This document shows, piece by piece, positions 18,145 to 27,186 of a DNA stretch of 64,000 nt. The DNA is taken from NCBI GenBank assembly GCA_963716125.1, contig OY970294.1, positions 3,596,001-3,660,000 of the forward strand. The letters are read 5' to 3'. The notes beneath the pieces are model-generated. The model made no database searches, was not told the DNA's origin, and saw only the letters and a program-made list of their open reading frames with translations. Position 1 is the stretch's first letter. Each line of letters begins with the position of its first letter. Both the position numbers and the translations under genes were made by a program. Origin of the DNA: Acidiluteibacter sp963716125. Lineage in GTDB: Bacteria > Bacteroidota > Bacteroidia > Flavobacteriales_E > Vicingaceae.

Positions 18145-20763
18145 ATGAAAGAAATTGCCAAAAAAGAAGCCATTGGCTTTAACACCACTTCGGAGATGGA
18201 AACAACTGAAAAAAGAAATTCAAACAGGAAAACATACAGCTATGAAGAAGCTGTAAAGGGTGCTACTGAATACTTCAAAAATGATGAATTAGCAGCCAAT
18301 GTTTGGATCAACAAATATGCTTTGAAAGATTCAGCTGGAAACATCTATGAAAACTCTCCAAATCAAATGCACGAGAAGATTAGCATCTGAAATAGCAAGA
18401 GTGGAGAAAAAATATCCGAACTCATATAGTTATGAAGAAATATTTGCAGTATTAAAAGACTTCAAATATATTGTTCCTCAAGGTGGCCCAATGACAGGAA
18501 TTGGCAATGATTTTCAAGTTGCTTCTTTATCAAATTGTTTTGTAATTGGCAATAAAGGAGTAGCAGATTCTTATGGTGGCGTAATGAAAATTGATGAAGA
18601 ACAGGTTCAATTAATGAAGAGACGTGGAGGAGTTGGCCATGATCTTTCTCATATTCGACCAAAAGGCAGTCCAGTAATGAATAGTGCATTGACCTCTACA
18701 GGTATTGTACCGTTTATGGAAAGATATTCTAATTCTACTAGAGAGGTGGCTCAAGATGGTAGAAGAGGTGCATTAATGCTTTCAGGTTTCAATAAAACAT
18801 CCTGATGCAGAAGGATTTATTGACGCAAAAATGGATGGTACCAAAGTAACAGGCGCAAATGTATCTGTTAAGATTGATGATGAATTTATGCGTTCTGTAA
18901 AAGGAAACACAAAATACGAACAACAATATCCTATAGAATCAAAAGAACCTAACTTTCAAAAAAGAAATTGATGCAAAAAAGGTTTGGGATAAAATCATTC
19001 ACAATGCATGGAAATCTGCTGAGCCAGGTATTTTATTTTGGGATACAGTAATTAATGAATCTATTCCTGATTGTTATGCAGATTTAGGATTTAAAACAAT
19101 TTCTACCAATCCTTGCGGCGAAATTCCATTATGTCCTTATGATAGCTGTAGATTATTAGCCATTAACTTATTTAGTTATGTAGAAAATCCCTTTACAGAA
19201 AATGCAAAATTTGATATGCCTCTATTTAAGAAGCATACCGAAATGGCACAAAGAATTATGGATGATATTGTTGATTTAGAAATGGAAAAAATCGATGCTA
19301 TCATCAAAAAAATAGAAGATGATCCAGAAGTTTTAGATGTGAAACGAACAGAATTAAACCTTTGGAAAAAAATTAAACAAAAATGTATTGAAGGTAGAAG
19401 AACCGGAGTTGGTATTACTGCTGAAGGTGATATGCTAGCAGCTTTAGGTTTAAGATATGGAACTGACGAAGCACTTAATTTCTCTGTGAAAGTTCACAAA
19501 AACTTAGCGTTATCAGCTTATAGATCTTCTGTGGATATGGCTAGAGATAGAAATTCTTTTCCTATTTACGATTCTATTCGTGAAGAGAAAAACCCAATGA
19601 TCAACGTATTAAAGATGCTGATCCTGCACTTGTATGAAGACATGACTAAATACGGTAGAAGAAATATTGCATTATTGACTATTGCTCCTACAGGTACAAC
19701 TTCTATTATGACGCAGACTACTTCAGGAATTGAGCCAGTATTTATGGTTTCTTACAAAAGAAGAAAAAAGGTAAATCCTAACGATAAAAATAGCAGAGTT
19801 GACTTTGTTGACGAAGTTGGTGATTCTTGGGAAGAGTACAATGTGTTTCACCACAATTTTAAAACTTGGATGGAAGCAAACGGTTACGACTTAAATGAAG
19901 TAGCCACTATGACTCAAGATGAGTTGAACGCAATTATTGCTAAAAGTCCTTACTACAAAGCTACTGCCAATGATGTAGATTGGGTAAACAAAGTGAAAAT
20001 GCAAGGAGCTGTTCAAAAATGGATTGATCACTCTATTAGTGTAACTGTAAATGTACCAAACGACTGCAAAGAAGAAATGGTAAGCCAAATTTACCTTACA
20101 GGATGGGAAAGTGGTTGTAAAGGAATTACTGTTTACAGAGATGGTTCAAGAAGTGGTGTTTTAATTGCTAATGATGACAATAATAAAGTAAACGAAGCTA
20201 TTTCTTTCACAGAAACTCAAGCTCCAAAGCGTCCAAAAACATTGGAAGCTGAAATTGTAAAATTCAATAACAATGCTGAAAAGTGGATTGCGATTGTAGG
20301 TTTATTTGAAGGAAGACCTTATGAAATTTTTACAGGGAAAGCAGAAGATTCATTCTCTATACTTTCTCAAGTAGAAAAAGGATGGGTAATACGAAACAGA
20401 ACTGAAGACGGTAGAGCTAGATACGACTTTCAATACGAAGATAAAGATGGTTACAAAACTACCATTGAAGGTTTATCAAGAACATTTAACCAAGAATATT
20501 GGAACTATGCTAAATTAATTTCAGGCGTATTGCGTCACGGAATGCCAATTGCTTTTGTAGTAGATATGGTTTCAAACTTACACTTGAGCGAAGAAAGCTT
20601 AAACACTTGGAAAAATGGCGTGGTAAGAGCATTAAAGAAATATGTTGCAGATGGCACCAAAGTGTCCGGTCAAATATGCCCAGGTTGTAACGAAGAAGAA
20701 GGATTAGTATTTAAAGAAGGCTGTATTACCTGCGAAAGCTGTGGATATAGCAAGTGCGGATAA
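18145..20763 (+). pseudogene. nrdJ: B12-dependent (class II) ribonucleotide reductase, three frameshifts
   Basis: Reduces ribonucleotides to deoxyribonucleotides using adenosylcobalamin. The pieces read continuously across three reading frames: YSYEEAVKGATEYF...QMH, then RRLASEIARVEKKYPN...MKRRGGVGHDLS...RRGALMLS, then VKHPDAEGFIDAK-like sequence, then NPCGEIPL and the long C-terminal half ending CPGCNEEEGLVFKEGC...CGYSKCG, a cysteine-rich tail typical of NrdJ. The shifts are single extra bases near 18374, 18786 (AGGT) and in the A6 run at 18958-18963. Removing them restores an intact protein of about 870 residues. All are insertions with no other decay, so sequencing error is likelier than a true pseudogene. 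A terminator follows. Confidence 0.88.
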
Positions 20764-20784
20764 AAATTTCTATTATACTTTTTT

Positions 20785-20826
20785 AAAAGAGCCTTTTTGA
20801 TTGAATCAGGAAGGCTCTTTTTTGTG
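20785..20826 (+). terminator. Intrinsic terminator of nrdJ
   Basis: AAAAGAGCCTTTTTGATT pairs with AATCAGGAAGGCTCTTTT, followed by a T run. Confidence 0.85.
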
Positions 20827-20866
20827 TTTTTTTTTGATGAGGAAGGAGGGTTTTATATATCGAAGT

Positions 20867-21925
20867 TTATTTCCTTTCATCCATTCGCTTAAGAATATAG
20901 TCCAAGATTTCTTGGTCTTTTTCTTTTGCCCAATGGTCTAAAATTAATAAGTAGGCAATTTCTGAATCGTTGTCAAACAGTTGATTCAAAGCCAAAAGCC
21001 TTTCTTTAGAATTTTTACTATTTAACGATTCATATGTTTCTAATAAATTAGCTGCTTTTGCTTTGGAAACTATATGGGGGTATTTTATTTCGTCTACAAT
21101 TACAGCATTAATACTAAAAAGTTGCAACAAACCTTTTGATTGAGTCATTTTAACCTCTATCGAATCACTTAATTTTTCTTTTCCAATTAGATACAAGTCT
21201 ATCGATGAATAATTACCTATAGCATTAATAACAATGCTTTGTAATGAAGGGATGATTATTCTTTCTTTATATTTTCTGCCAATTTCAGTATGAATTTTAA
21301 TAATAGAGTCAGGTTTTGGATTATACCAACATTTAATTTTCAATTTGATATCTTCACCGTCTTTTGAGAGTATAGATAAACTTATCAATTGTTCCTCTTG
21401 TCTGATGTTATATGTAATCAATGAATCGTGAGGAGGAATAATATGTGTTCCCTCTTTGTAAAGACTGTCTGTAGATATTTTATTGAGAAAGATATTATAA
21501 AGAATTCCAATTTCACCAGGTGCTATAATTGCAACTTTTGATAATTTACCTAATTCACTTTGAGATGAAAAATAGTCAAGAATTCGATATATATTGTCTG
21601 TATATTCTTGGTCAGAGATATTTTTTTCTTTCAGAGATGTTTTCATTGAGTATTCAATAAACTGTTCACAGGTTCCTCCAAATTCTTTTAAAAATTCAAT
21701 TTGGTTTTGGGCTGTGGAAAATAGTCTTGATAGTTCTTCTTTAAAAAATAATTTATTCTTTTTGGATAAACATTTTCTTAAAGATTTATCAGCCTTATTT
21801 TCTGGAATTTGATTTAAATCTTTGTAACAATCACAATATTCATTAGATAATCGGTTCACATTGATTTGACCAATTGATAAAAATGGTAAAGTCAAAAATA
21901 TTGTAAAAATTAATTGTCTTTTCAT
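20867..21925 (-). CDS. Secreted SPFH/prohibitin-like protein
   Basis: A 352-residue protein with a signal peptide (MKRQLIFTIFLTLPFLSIGQ). Residues 28-90 form a helical cysteine-containing segment (EYCDCYKDL, RKCLSK, GGTCEQF). Residues about 125-305 have the layout of a Band 7/SPFH domain: LSILSKDGEDIKLKIKCWYNPKPDSI, GRKYKERIIIPSLQSIVINAIGNYSSIDLY, and VDEIKYPHIVSKAKA. The remainder is helical. SPFH proteins are normally membrane-anchored scaffolds in the inner membrane; here no transmembrane helix other than the signal is seen, so a periplasmic or outer-membrane location is inferred. Function is unknown. A REP-like hairpin sits immediately upstream of its start. Confidence 0.6.
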   Translation of the reverse strand: MKRQLIFTIFLTLPFLSIGQINVNRLSNEYCDCYKDLNQIPENKADKSLRKCLSKKNKLFFKEELSRLFSTAQNQIEFLKEFGGTCEQFIEYSMKTSLKEKNISDQEYTDNIYRILDYFSSQSELGKLSKVAIIAPGEIGILYNIFLNKISTDSLYKEGTHIIPPHDSLITYNIRQEEQLISLSILSKDGEDIKLKIKCWYNPKPDSIIKIHTEIGRKYKERIIIPSLQSIVINAIGNYSSIDLYLIGKEKLSDSIEVKMTQSKGLLQLFSINAVIVDEIKYPHIVSKAKAANLLETYESLNSKNSKERLLALNQLFDNDSEIAYLLILDHWAKEKDQEILDYILKRMDERK

Positions 21926-21943
21926 TTTCTATAATTGCACCTC

Positions 21944-22000
21944 TTTGTTCCCGCACGATTGCATCGCGTGTTTAAATTCAAAAAACAATTTAGATAAATT
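21944..22000. repeat. Orphan REP-like hairpin
   Basis: GTTCCCGCACGATTGCATCG and the following 30-odd bases match the sequence at 24985-25035 next to the RAYT gene with only a few differences. The core CACGAT-TGC-ATCGCG forms a short hairpin; the G to A change in the left arm costs one pair. Confidence 0.75.
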
Positions 22001-22081
22001 TATTCTACAATTTTTATAAATCTGTCTTTATTTTCAATTTAATAATTGAAGAAATTATTAAGCATTTTAAACGTACAAAGC

Positions 22082-22372
22082 TTAATTAAAAATATTTTCT
22101 AAGTCTAGACTTCCAACAATAGCAACTATTTCAACCATTCCATCTAAAAATGTATAATAAATACTATCTGAACCACAAGGACAACATCTGCAATCTTTAC
22201 TAATATTATCTACTGATTTGAAAGATAGAGGTCTTTGAGCTATTAGTTCAAAATATTCAAAAAATGTATTGAAATATTTATCAGCTTATGTCATTCCAAA
22301 ACTGCGGATTCCAAATTGATGTATTCTAATTAAGTCTGCCTCTGCTTCATTACTAATTCTATAGTTTGGCAT
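22082..22372 (-). pseudogene. parE: ParE/RelE-type toxin with an in-frame stop
   Basis: The minus-strand frame begins ATG CCA AAC TAT AGA (MPNYRISNEAEADLIRI) and overlaps the antitoxin gene by 14 bp, the classic parDE arrangement. It reads as a 96-residue ParE/RelE-fold toxin with YFNTFFEYFELIAQRP, SIYYTFLDGMVEIVAIVG and a final LENIFN. Codon 29 (22286-22288) is TAA where relatives commonly have Gln or Lys (FGMT-stop-ADKYF). A single C-to-T change from CAA would explain it. The rest of the frame is intact, so the loss is recent or an error. Confidence 0.75.
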
Positions 22373-22604
22373 CGTACAAAGCTTTAGATTTTGCTAATAT
22401 TTCAGAACTTGTATTAGTTGTAAATCCACTTTTTTTTGCTCTGTCTAGTTTAGTCGCCAACCAATCTACTCGTCTTTGCTGATTTCTTGCCTGTCTTATC
22501 AAATCATTGACCAATTCACTTTTGCTTGCATATTCATTACTGCTAACTTGTGATTTTAACCATTCATCATTTGGCTCTGTAAAAGAAATACTTTGTCGTC
22601 CCAT
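22359..22604 (-). CDS. parD: ParD-type antitoxin
   Basis: Short 81-residue antitoxin. The N terminus has a ribbon-helix-helix DNA-binding pattern (QSISFTEPNDEWLKSQVSSNEYASKSELVNDLIRQAR). The C-terminal half, which would wrap the toxin, is disordered and basic/alanine-rich. ParD proteins neutralise ParE and repress their own promoter. It overlaps the toxin pseudogene downstream, so the antitoxin remains while its toxin appears disarmed. Confidence 0.8.
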   Translation of the reverse strand: MGRQSISFTEPNDEWLKSQVSSNEYASKSELVNDLIRQARNQQRRVDWLATKLDRAKKSGFTTNTSSEILAKSKALYDAKL

Positions 22605-22743
22605 TATAATAGTTTTGATGTAAATTTACACCTATTATTAAAAATTTCAAGATTTGGAAGATTATTTGATTGAGAAAGAGCTAATGATGTAATAGTGTTT
22701 TTTTTATTTTATTACTATTAATAGTCGTATAAATCAATTAATT

Positions 22744-23652
22744 CTAATATTTAGCAGCCTTTATTTTTTTTCCAAAAAGCATTTGTTGGTGTTCCTTGGA
22801 TAATTCATTATCCCAACTTAATAAATACTCTGTAAGCGGACTAATATTAAGAGAATCAAGATTTCGATATGGGAATGCCATAATCTCATTTGGGAAATTT
22901 TTCATTACAAAGTCTTTCTTTTTTCTAGCTTTTCTATTTTTATCAAAAGGCGAAATATATAGATCTAATGCTCCAAATAGATGTAAGAATTCATGAGCAA
23001 TTACTGATGGATTTTTAAAACTAACTACTGAATATTCAGGATTATTATTGCTACCAATATGCAATGCTACAGAAATCTCGTCAGTATAATAATTATTAAT
23101 AAAATACATTAGGGCTACATTATCAGTCTTATGAATATCTCTAATCCTAGCTATTAATCTTTCTCTGTCTTTAGGGTTTATCTTAGTTCTTGTAATGGTG
23201 GATGTGTCTGGTCCGTATATCTGCAAAGCTTTTTTTCCAACCTTATCTGCCCATCTGTCTATATTTCTCGTATTTATACCTGTAGAAGTGAAAAGACTAG
23301 CAGAAAGAGTTTTCCTTGGTAGATTACTTTCAATAGGTATTATTCTTTTTGAATCTTGATGAAAATCTAATTCTATGTCAAGGTTAATATTCCTTTCTTT
23401 CGCTTGTCTCTCAAGCCAATATATAGCTTTATTTATTGAATCAGTTGTTGATGAAATATCAAAAGTAGACCAAGAGTTCGTATATCTTGAATCAACAAAA
23501 ATAGCATATAATATCACTTTTTCAGTTAGTTTCTTGCATACATTATTATTTACGGTTGAGATATGAGCTTCATTTCCATAGTGTTTTTGAAACATTTGAC
23601 AAGATGAAAAAAGGAAAATGAATGCGGAAGTAATAATTTTAAGTCTTATCAT
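22744..23652 (-). CDS. Zincin-type metallopeptidase lipoprotein
   Basis: A 302-residue lipoprotein; the signal peptide ends in a lipobox (FLFSSC, cysteine near residue 18). The metal site is VIAHEFLHLFGALDLY near residue 217, an extended HExxHxxGxxD zincin motif with three metal ligands. The preceding region (TNSWSTFDISSTTDSINKAIYWLERQA) is helical. Matrixin-like or peptidase M43-like zinc proteases share this motif, but I cannot assign a substrate. It stands alone, with about 140-170 bp of intergenic DNA on each side. Confidence 0.65.
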   Translation of the reverse strand: MIRLKIITSAFIFLFSSCQMFQKHYGNEAHISTVNNNVCKKLTEKVILYAIFVDSRYTNSWSTFDISSTTDSINKAIYWLERQAKERNINLDIELDFHQDSKRIIPIESNLPRKTLSASLFTSTGINTRNIDRWADKVGKKALQIYGPDTSTITRTKINPKDRERLIARIRDIHKTDNVALMYFINNYYTDEISVALHIGSNNNPEYSVVSFKNPSVIAHEFLHLFGALDLYISPFDKNRKARKKKDFVMKNFPNEIMAFPYRNLDSLNISPLTEYLLSWDNELSKEHQQMLFGKKIKAAKY

Positions 23653-23822
23653 TATTTAATAAACGTACTAAATTATATTTTATTTAATCATTAAGTTGTA
23701 TCAAGGCTAAATTTGAAAAGTAAGCATTTCAGGATTTAAACTTATCAAAATAGTTACTAATTTGAATCAGTTTACAACCCAAAAATTTATTGCTATTTTG
23801 CAGATACATTTGGCGTAAAACT

Positions 23823-24920
23823 TTATTGAATCTCGGGTCTAAATCTATCAAATGATTTCCAATATTTGTCTTTGTAAATATCAAAATCAACACTCAGTCT
23901 GTTTTTGTAATAAGATTTAATATTAGTTAGAACTTTTGAAGGCAATCTAAAATCCTTGCAAGCAAAATAGATATATCTTACATTATCAGCAGTTTGCCTT
24001 CCAACATTTAAATATCCTTCTGAATCCTTAAGTTCAAACATTAATTCATCTTCAAATTTATTCATTAATTCATACGTTTCTTTATCAGGCATTCCATTCT
24101 CATTGCCTTTGAATTTGATCTCGATAGTCAGAATCCACGGATGAGAAGCTTTGCTGTCCCAGTTAAGAAGAGCGGAGTTAACAATTGCTAATAAAGGTTT
24201 GCCATTATTTAATGTTGCTTCAAGTGAATTGTAACTGTCGTTTTCTGTATTATATCTTGTTCCTTCGTACTTTTCAATAAATTCTTTCTGTCTCCAAATA
24301 AGATAATCTTTAAGCTTCTCAATTGGAATTAATTCTTTTTCAGCCTTATCTTTTCCAACAATCTTCATGTTATCAATAGTTGTCACAGAATTTAATTCAC
24401 CTAAATAATTATCCATGAAGATATAAATCCCGTTAATTATTGGTTCTTTTAAACCTTCTGTGTAATCTGCATGAATGACAGTAATATCTATTTCATCGGG
24501 AAGCTCAGAATTATCATTAGAATAAAATGATAAATTCTCCTTACTAAATTTCAAATCGCCCATACTGATATATACATCGTTTATATCGAGGGCTGGTTTT
24601 AATTCTGTAAATCTCCAATTATTAATCTTAGGGGCAGATTGAGCCAGTTCTTCAACAAATACTATGTTTTTATAAATCCCATCGGCAGTTAAAATTAATT
24701 CTGCAGTATTGTTGTCTAACATGCCGGCTAAAAAACAGTATCCGTCTCTAAGTTGATTTAGTTTTGATGCCAATTTATTAAAGAAATCGCGTTCAATACT
24801 TTCTTGATTCTTTATAACTTTGAAGAAATCCTTCTCATTATTCTGAAACCAAATCCAAAAGTCTTTATTTGATTTTATGGGTGTTTCTTTTGCACCTCTT
24901 AAGTTTCTAAATAGCCCCAT
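23823..24920 (-). CDS. DUF695-like domain protein
   Basis: A 365-residue cytosolic protein without signal or membrane segments. The N terminus (IKSNKDFWIWFQNNEKDFF) and the central part (ELILTADGIYKNIVFVEELAQSAPKI) resemble Bacteroidota proteins annotated DUF695. The last 120 residues carry the DUF695-like core: HPWILTIEIKF, EDELMFELKDSEGYLNVGRQTADNVRYIYFACKDFRLPSKVL, and YKDKYWKSFDRF. Function is unknown. DUF695 proteins often occur in small accessory islands, as here between a protease lipoprotein and a RAYT transposase. The gene ends about 170 bp after the protease start. Confidence 0.55.
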   Translation of the reverse strand: MGLFRNLRGAKETPIKSNKDFWIWFQNNEKDFFKVIKNQESIERDFFNKLASKLNQLRDGYCFLAGMLDNNTAELILTADGIYKNIVFVEELAQSAPKINNWRFTELKPALDINDVYISMGDLKFSKENLSFYSNDNSELPDEIDITVIHADYTEGLKEPIINGIYIFMDNYLGELNSVTTIDNMKIVGKDKAEKELIPIEKLKDYLIWRQKEFIEKYEGTRYNTENDSYNSLEATLNNGKPLLAIVNSALLNWDSKASHPWILTIEIKFKGNENGMPDKETYELMNKFEDELMFELKDSEGYLNVGRQTADNVRYIYFACKDFRLPSKVLTNIKSYYKNRLSVDFDIYKDKYWKSFDRFRPEIQ

Positions 24921-24982
24921 TCAATTAAGTTTTTTATTTGTCTAATGTTTTTAGCCTTGCCTACAATAATTATTTAACAACC

Positions 24983-25036
24983 TCTGTTCCCGCGCGATTG
25001 CATCGCGTGTTTAAATTCAAAAAACAATTTAGTTAA
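24983..25036. repeat. REP-like hairpin left of RAYT
   Basis: CGCGCGAT-TGC-ATCGCGTG at 24991-25009 folds into an 8-bp stem (one G-U) with a three-base loop. About 30 bp of conserved tail follow (TTTAAATTCAAAAAACAATT), shared with the copy at 21944. Confidence 0.8.
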
Positions 25037-25104
25037 ATTTTCTACTCAAAGATATCTATTTTGTATCAATGAATTAGTTAATTTAGATAGCAAATTATTT
25101 AGGT

Positions 25105-25668
25105 ATGAGCAGAAATTACAAGTTCAAAAATCCTAAGGGGCTTTACTTTGTCAGCTTTGCAGTAGTAAAATGGTTGGATGTTTTTACAAGGAATGAGTAT
25201 AAAGATGTAATGCTTGATAGTTTAAGGTTTTGCCAAAAAGAAAAAGGATTAGAAATAATTGCTTGGTGTATCATGACCAATCATGTTCATTTAATCTTTA
25301 GAACCACCAACGATTTTAAACCTGAACAAGTTTTAGGAGACATTAAAAGATTTACGAGCAAAAAAATTGTAAAAGCTATAGTAAATAATCCAAAAGAGAG
25401 TAGAAAAGAAAATTTACTACAAGTATTTAAAGCAGCAGCTAATGAATCATCCAATGTTAGAGATTATCAATTTTGGAGACATGACAATAAACCAATAGAA
25501 TTATGGAGTAATAAAGTAATTGCTCAAAAAGTAAAATACATTCATCAAAATCCAGTAGAAGCCGGATATGTTTACTATGCTAAAGACTATATATACAGCA
25601 GCGCAGCAGATTATGCTGGCGAAAAAGGATTAATTGATAATATTATTTTAGCAGAGTTAAATTTATAA
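25105..25668 (+). CDS. REP-associated tyrosine transposase (RAYT, Y1/IS200-like)
   Basis: A 187-residue HUH nuclease of the Y1 superfamily. The HUH motif is in WCIMTNHVHLIF near residue 55. The catalytic tyrosine is probably in the YIHQNPVEAGYVYYAKDYIYSSAADYAG region near the C terminus, which is the diagnostic end of RAYT proteins. RAYTs are single-copy domesticated transposases that mobilise REP hairpins rather than themselves. This gene sits between inverted copies of the same CG-rich hairpin (24991 and 25678), and a third copy lies 3 kb to the left. Confidence 0.85.
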   Translation: MSRNYKFKNPKGLYFVSFAVVKWLDVFTRNEYKDVMLDSLRFCQKEKGLEIIAWCIMTNHVHLIFRTTNDFKPEQVLGDIKRFTSKKIVKAIVNNPKESRKENLLQVFKAAANESSNVRDYQFWRHDNKPIELWSNKVIAQKVKYIHQNPVEAGYVYYAKDYIYSSAADYAGEKGLIDNIILAELNL

Positions 25669-25677
25669 CCAATTAAT

Positions 25678-25704
25678 CACGCGATGCAATCGCGCGAGAA
25701 CGGT
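25678..25704. repeat. REP-like hairpin right of RAYT, inverted
   Basis: CACGCGATGCAATCGCGCG is the exact reverse complement of the left hairpin at 24991-25009; the outer bases (AGAACGG against GGAACAG) also correspond. Confidence 0.8.
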
Positions 25705-25780
25705 GATTTTATAATGTCTGATTTCATGTTCTAAAGTTATTCATTTTATTATTTCCATAAGCTTTCAAATAAATATCTAA

Positions 25781-26257
25781 TTATCTGTTAATTAAACATT
25801 TTAACTTATCCTGAAGAAATTTTGGGGGATAAGTGTGTAATGTCCCTATAGCTAATAAAAACCAACCTGAAATAGAAAGAATTTGGTTTGGAACTGTTTG
25901 TGTCACATCCATTCCATCCATTCGATACGTTATTTCTTCTACAAATCTTGGCATTAAAGAAATTATACAAGCAACTAAACCTAATAGTGCGATTAAAATT
26001 GAAAAGTAGAAATGAGTTCTCCACCAAGTATTTAGTCGGCTATTAAGTCGGATTGGAAGTCCAACAAGTCCACACACAATTACTGTCAGTAAAGAAAGAA
26101 GAATGGCTAAAATTGGATGGAAAAATGTCAATCCAACGAAATTGATCAATCCACCTTGATAGTCGAACATTGCAAATAGCATATACAGAATAAAAGTCCC
26201 ACCGATTGTCAGTCCAACTTGAAAAAGAATCGTCACTAATATGATTACTCTGGTCAA
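25781..26257 (-). CDS. Four-helix membrane protein, function unknown
   Basis: A 158-residue hydrophobic protein with four predicted transmembrane segments at about residues 5-30, 45-70, 82-105 and 128-145. The polar segment between helices three and four (RFVEEITYRMDGMDVTQTVPN) is probably exposed. I recognise no family motif. It lies alone between the RAYT unit and a divergent small lipoprotein gene. Confidence 0.5.
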   Translation of the reverse strand: MTRVIILVTILFQVGLTIGGTFILYMLFAMFDYQGGLINFVGLTFFHPILAILLSLLTVIVCGLVGLPIRLNSRLNTWWRTHFYFSILIALLGLVACIISLMPRFVEEITYRMDGMDVTQTVPNQILSISGWFLLAIGTLHTYPPKFLQDKLKCLINR

Positions 26258-26493
26258 TTTAGTTTTTTGTTTTAAATGTTCAATAACAATTGTACAACAG
26301 CACCTTATAAAGGTATTTAATCCCCCAAAAATAACTATAAATTTTAAATTATAACATTAGAATCATTCATATTTAGGGTACTATGCAATTTTAAACCTTT
26401 CTTAACAGTTAGTAACGGATAAGTATAAACCCCTCCTCTTTACTACATTTTATAATGACCTCAGAATAATTAAATTTTAAGGATATTTGTACT

Positions 26494-26685
26494 ATGAAAA
26501 AAACAACCCTTCTTTTTTGTTTTCTACTTTCATTGATGTTTATTTTCGTTTCATGCAATAGTACCAATGGAACTTATAAACGAATGAAAAGTAAGAAAAA
26601 AGGGTGCGATTGCCCTGGTTGGACTTTTAATAATCCTGATTCCTTTCCTTCTTCAAAGATGACCTTCAACAATTTTGATTGTTAA
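26494..26685 (+). CDS. Small lipoprotein with GCDCPGW motif
   Basis: A 63-residue protein with a lipoprotein signal (LMFIFVSC, cysteine at 21). The mature part is about 40 residues, lysine-rich, with the compact motif GCDCPGW that I associate with short conserved Bacteroidota lipoproteins. The role is unknown; the paired cysteines could bind metal or form a disulfide. The 250 bp between this gene and feoA hold nothing else that I can identify, apart from the feo operator. Confidence 0.55.
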   Translation: MKKTTLLFCFLLSLMFIFVSCNSTNGTYKRMKSKKKGCDCPGWTFNNPDSFPSSKMTFNNFDC

Positions 26686-26918
26686 TCTATATTCATTTAA
26701 AATAATCCTATATTTTTCAATGAGTCTTGACTTTTCATTTCTTTTTTCTTCTGGCTTCGGTAAATCATTTTTAAAAAATATTATCTTACAATAATATTCT
26801 ATAATATTAACTTTAAGATTTTATAAAATGAATCATATCAGAAACTCACATTCGTTAATCTTTTAAAAAAAGATCTCAAATTATTAGGATAGAATTATCC
26901 AAAAAGCCTACTTTAGCT

Positions 26919-26937
26919 ATTTAGAATCAATCTAAAT
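26919..26937. promoter_or_regulatory. Dyad operator in front of feoAB
   Basis: ATTTAGA-ATCAA-TCTAAAT is a perfect 7-bp inverted repeat with a 5-nt spacer, ending 2 bp before the feoA ATG. Its TTTAG...CTAAA half-sites resemble DtxR/MntR-type iron or manganese boxes. A smaller dyad GGATA-GAAT-TATCC lies at about 26887-26900. Iron-responsive repression is inferred. Confidence 0.5.
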
Positions 26938-26939
26938 AA

Positions 26940-27176
26940 ATGAACACAGAAAATAAGCTTTCAGAGGCCAAAAAAGGCAGTTTAGTTAGAATAGAATCTA
27001 TTGAAGATGAAAGACTTTCCATTCAATTATTGTCTATGGGTTGTATGGTAGGCGAAAATGTTTTTGTAGAACAAATAGCTCCAGTTGGCGACCCAATGAT
27101 GATAAGTATTGATGGTGCTTTGCTAAGTTTAAGGAAAGATGATGCTAGAAAAGTAATAATTTCATATCTGAAGTAA
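26940..27176 (+). CDS. feoA: Ferrous iron transport protein A
   Basis: A 78-residue SH3-like cytosolic partner of FeoB. It shows the usual pattern: LSEAKKGSLVRIESI, SIQLLSMGCMVGENVFVEQIAPVGDPMMISIDGALLSLRKDDARKVII. FeoA binds FeoB and is needed for Fe(II) uptake. feoB begins 10 bp after its stop. Confidence 0.92.
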   Translation: MNTENKLSEAKKGSLVRIESIEDERLSIQLLSMGCMVGENVFVEQIAPVGDPMMISIDGALLSLRKDDARKVIISYLK

Positions 27177-27186
27177 CAAATTAGAA

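Noticed and set aside
18370..18965. Programmed frameshifting in nrdJ
   Set aside because: Three unrelated sites without slippery or stimulatory elements, all single-base insertions; error or mutation is simpler.
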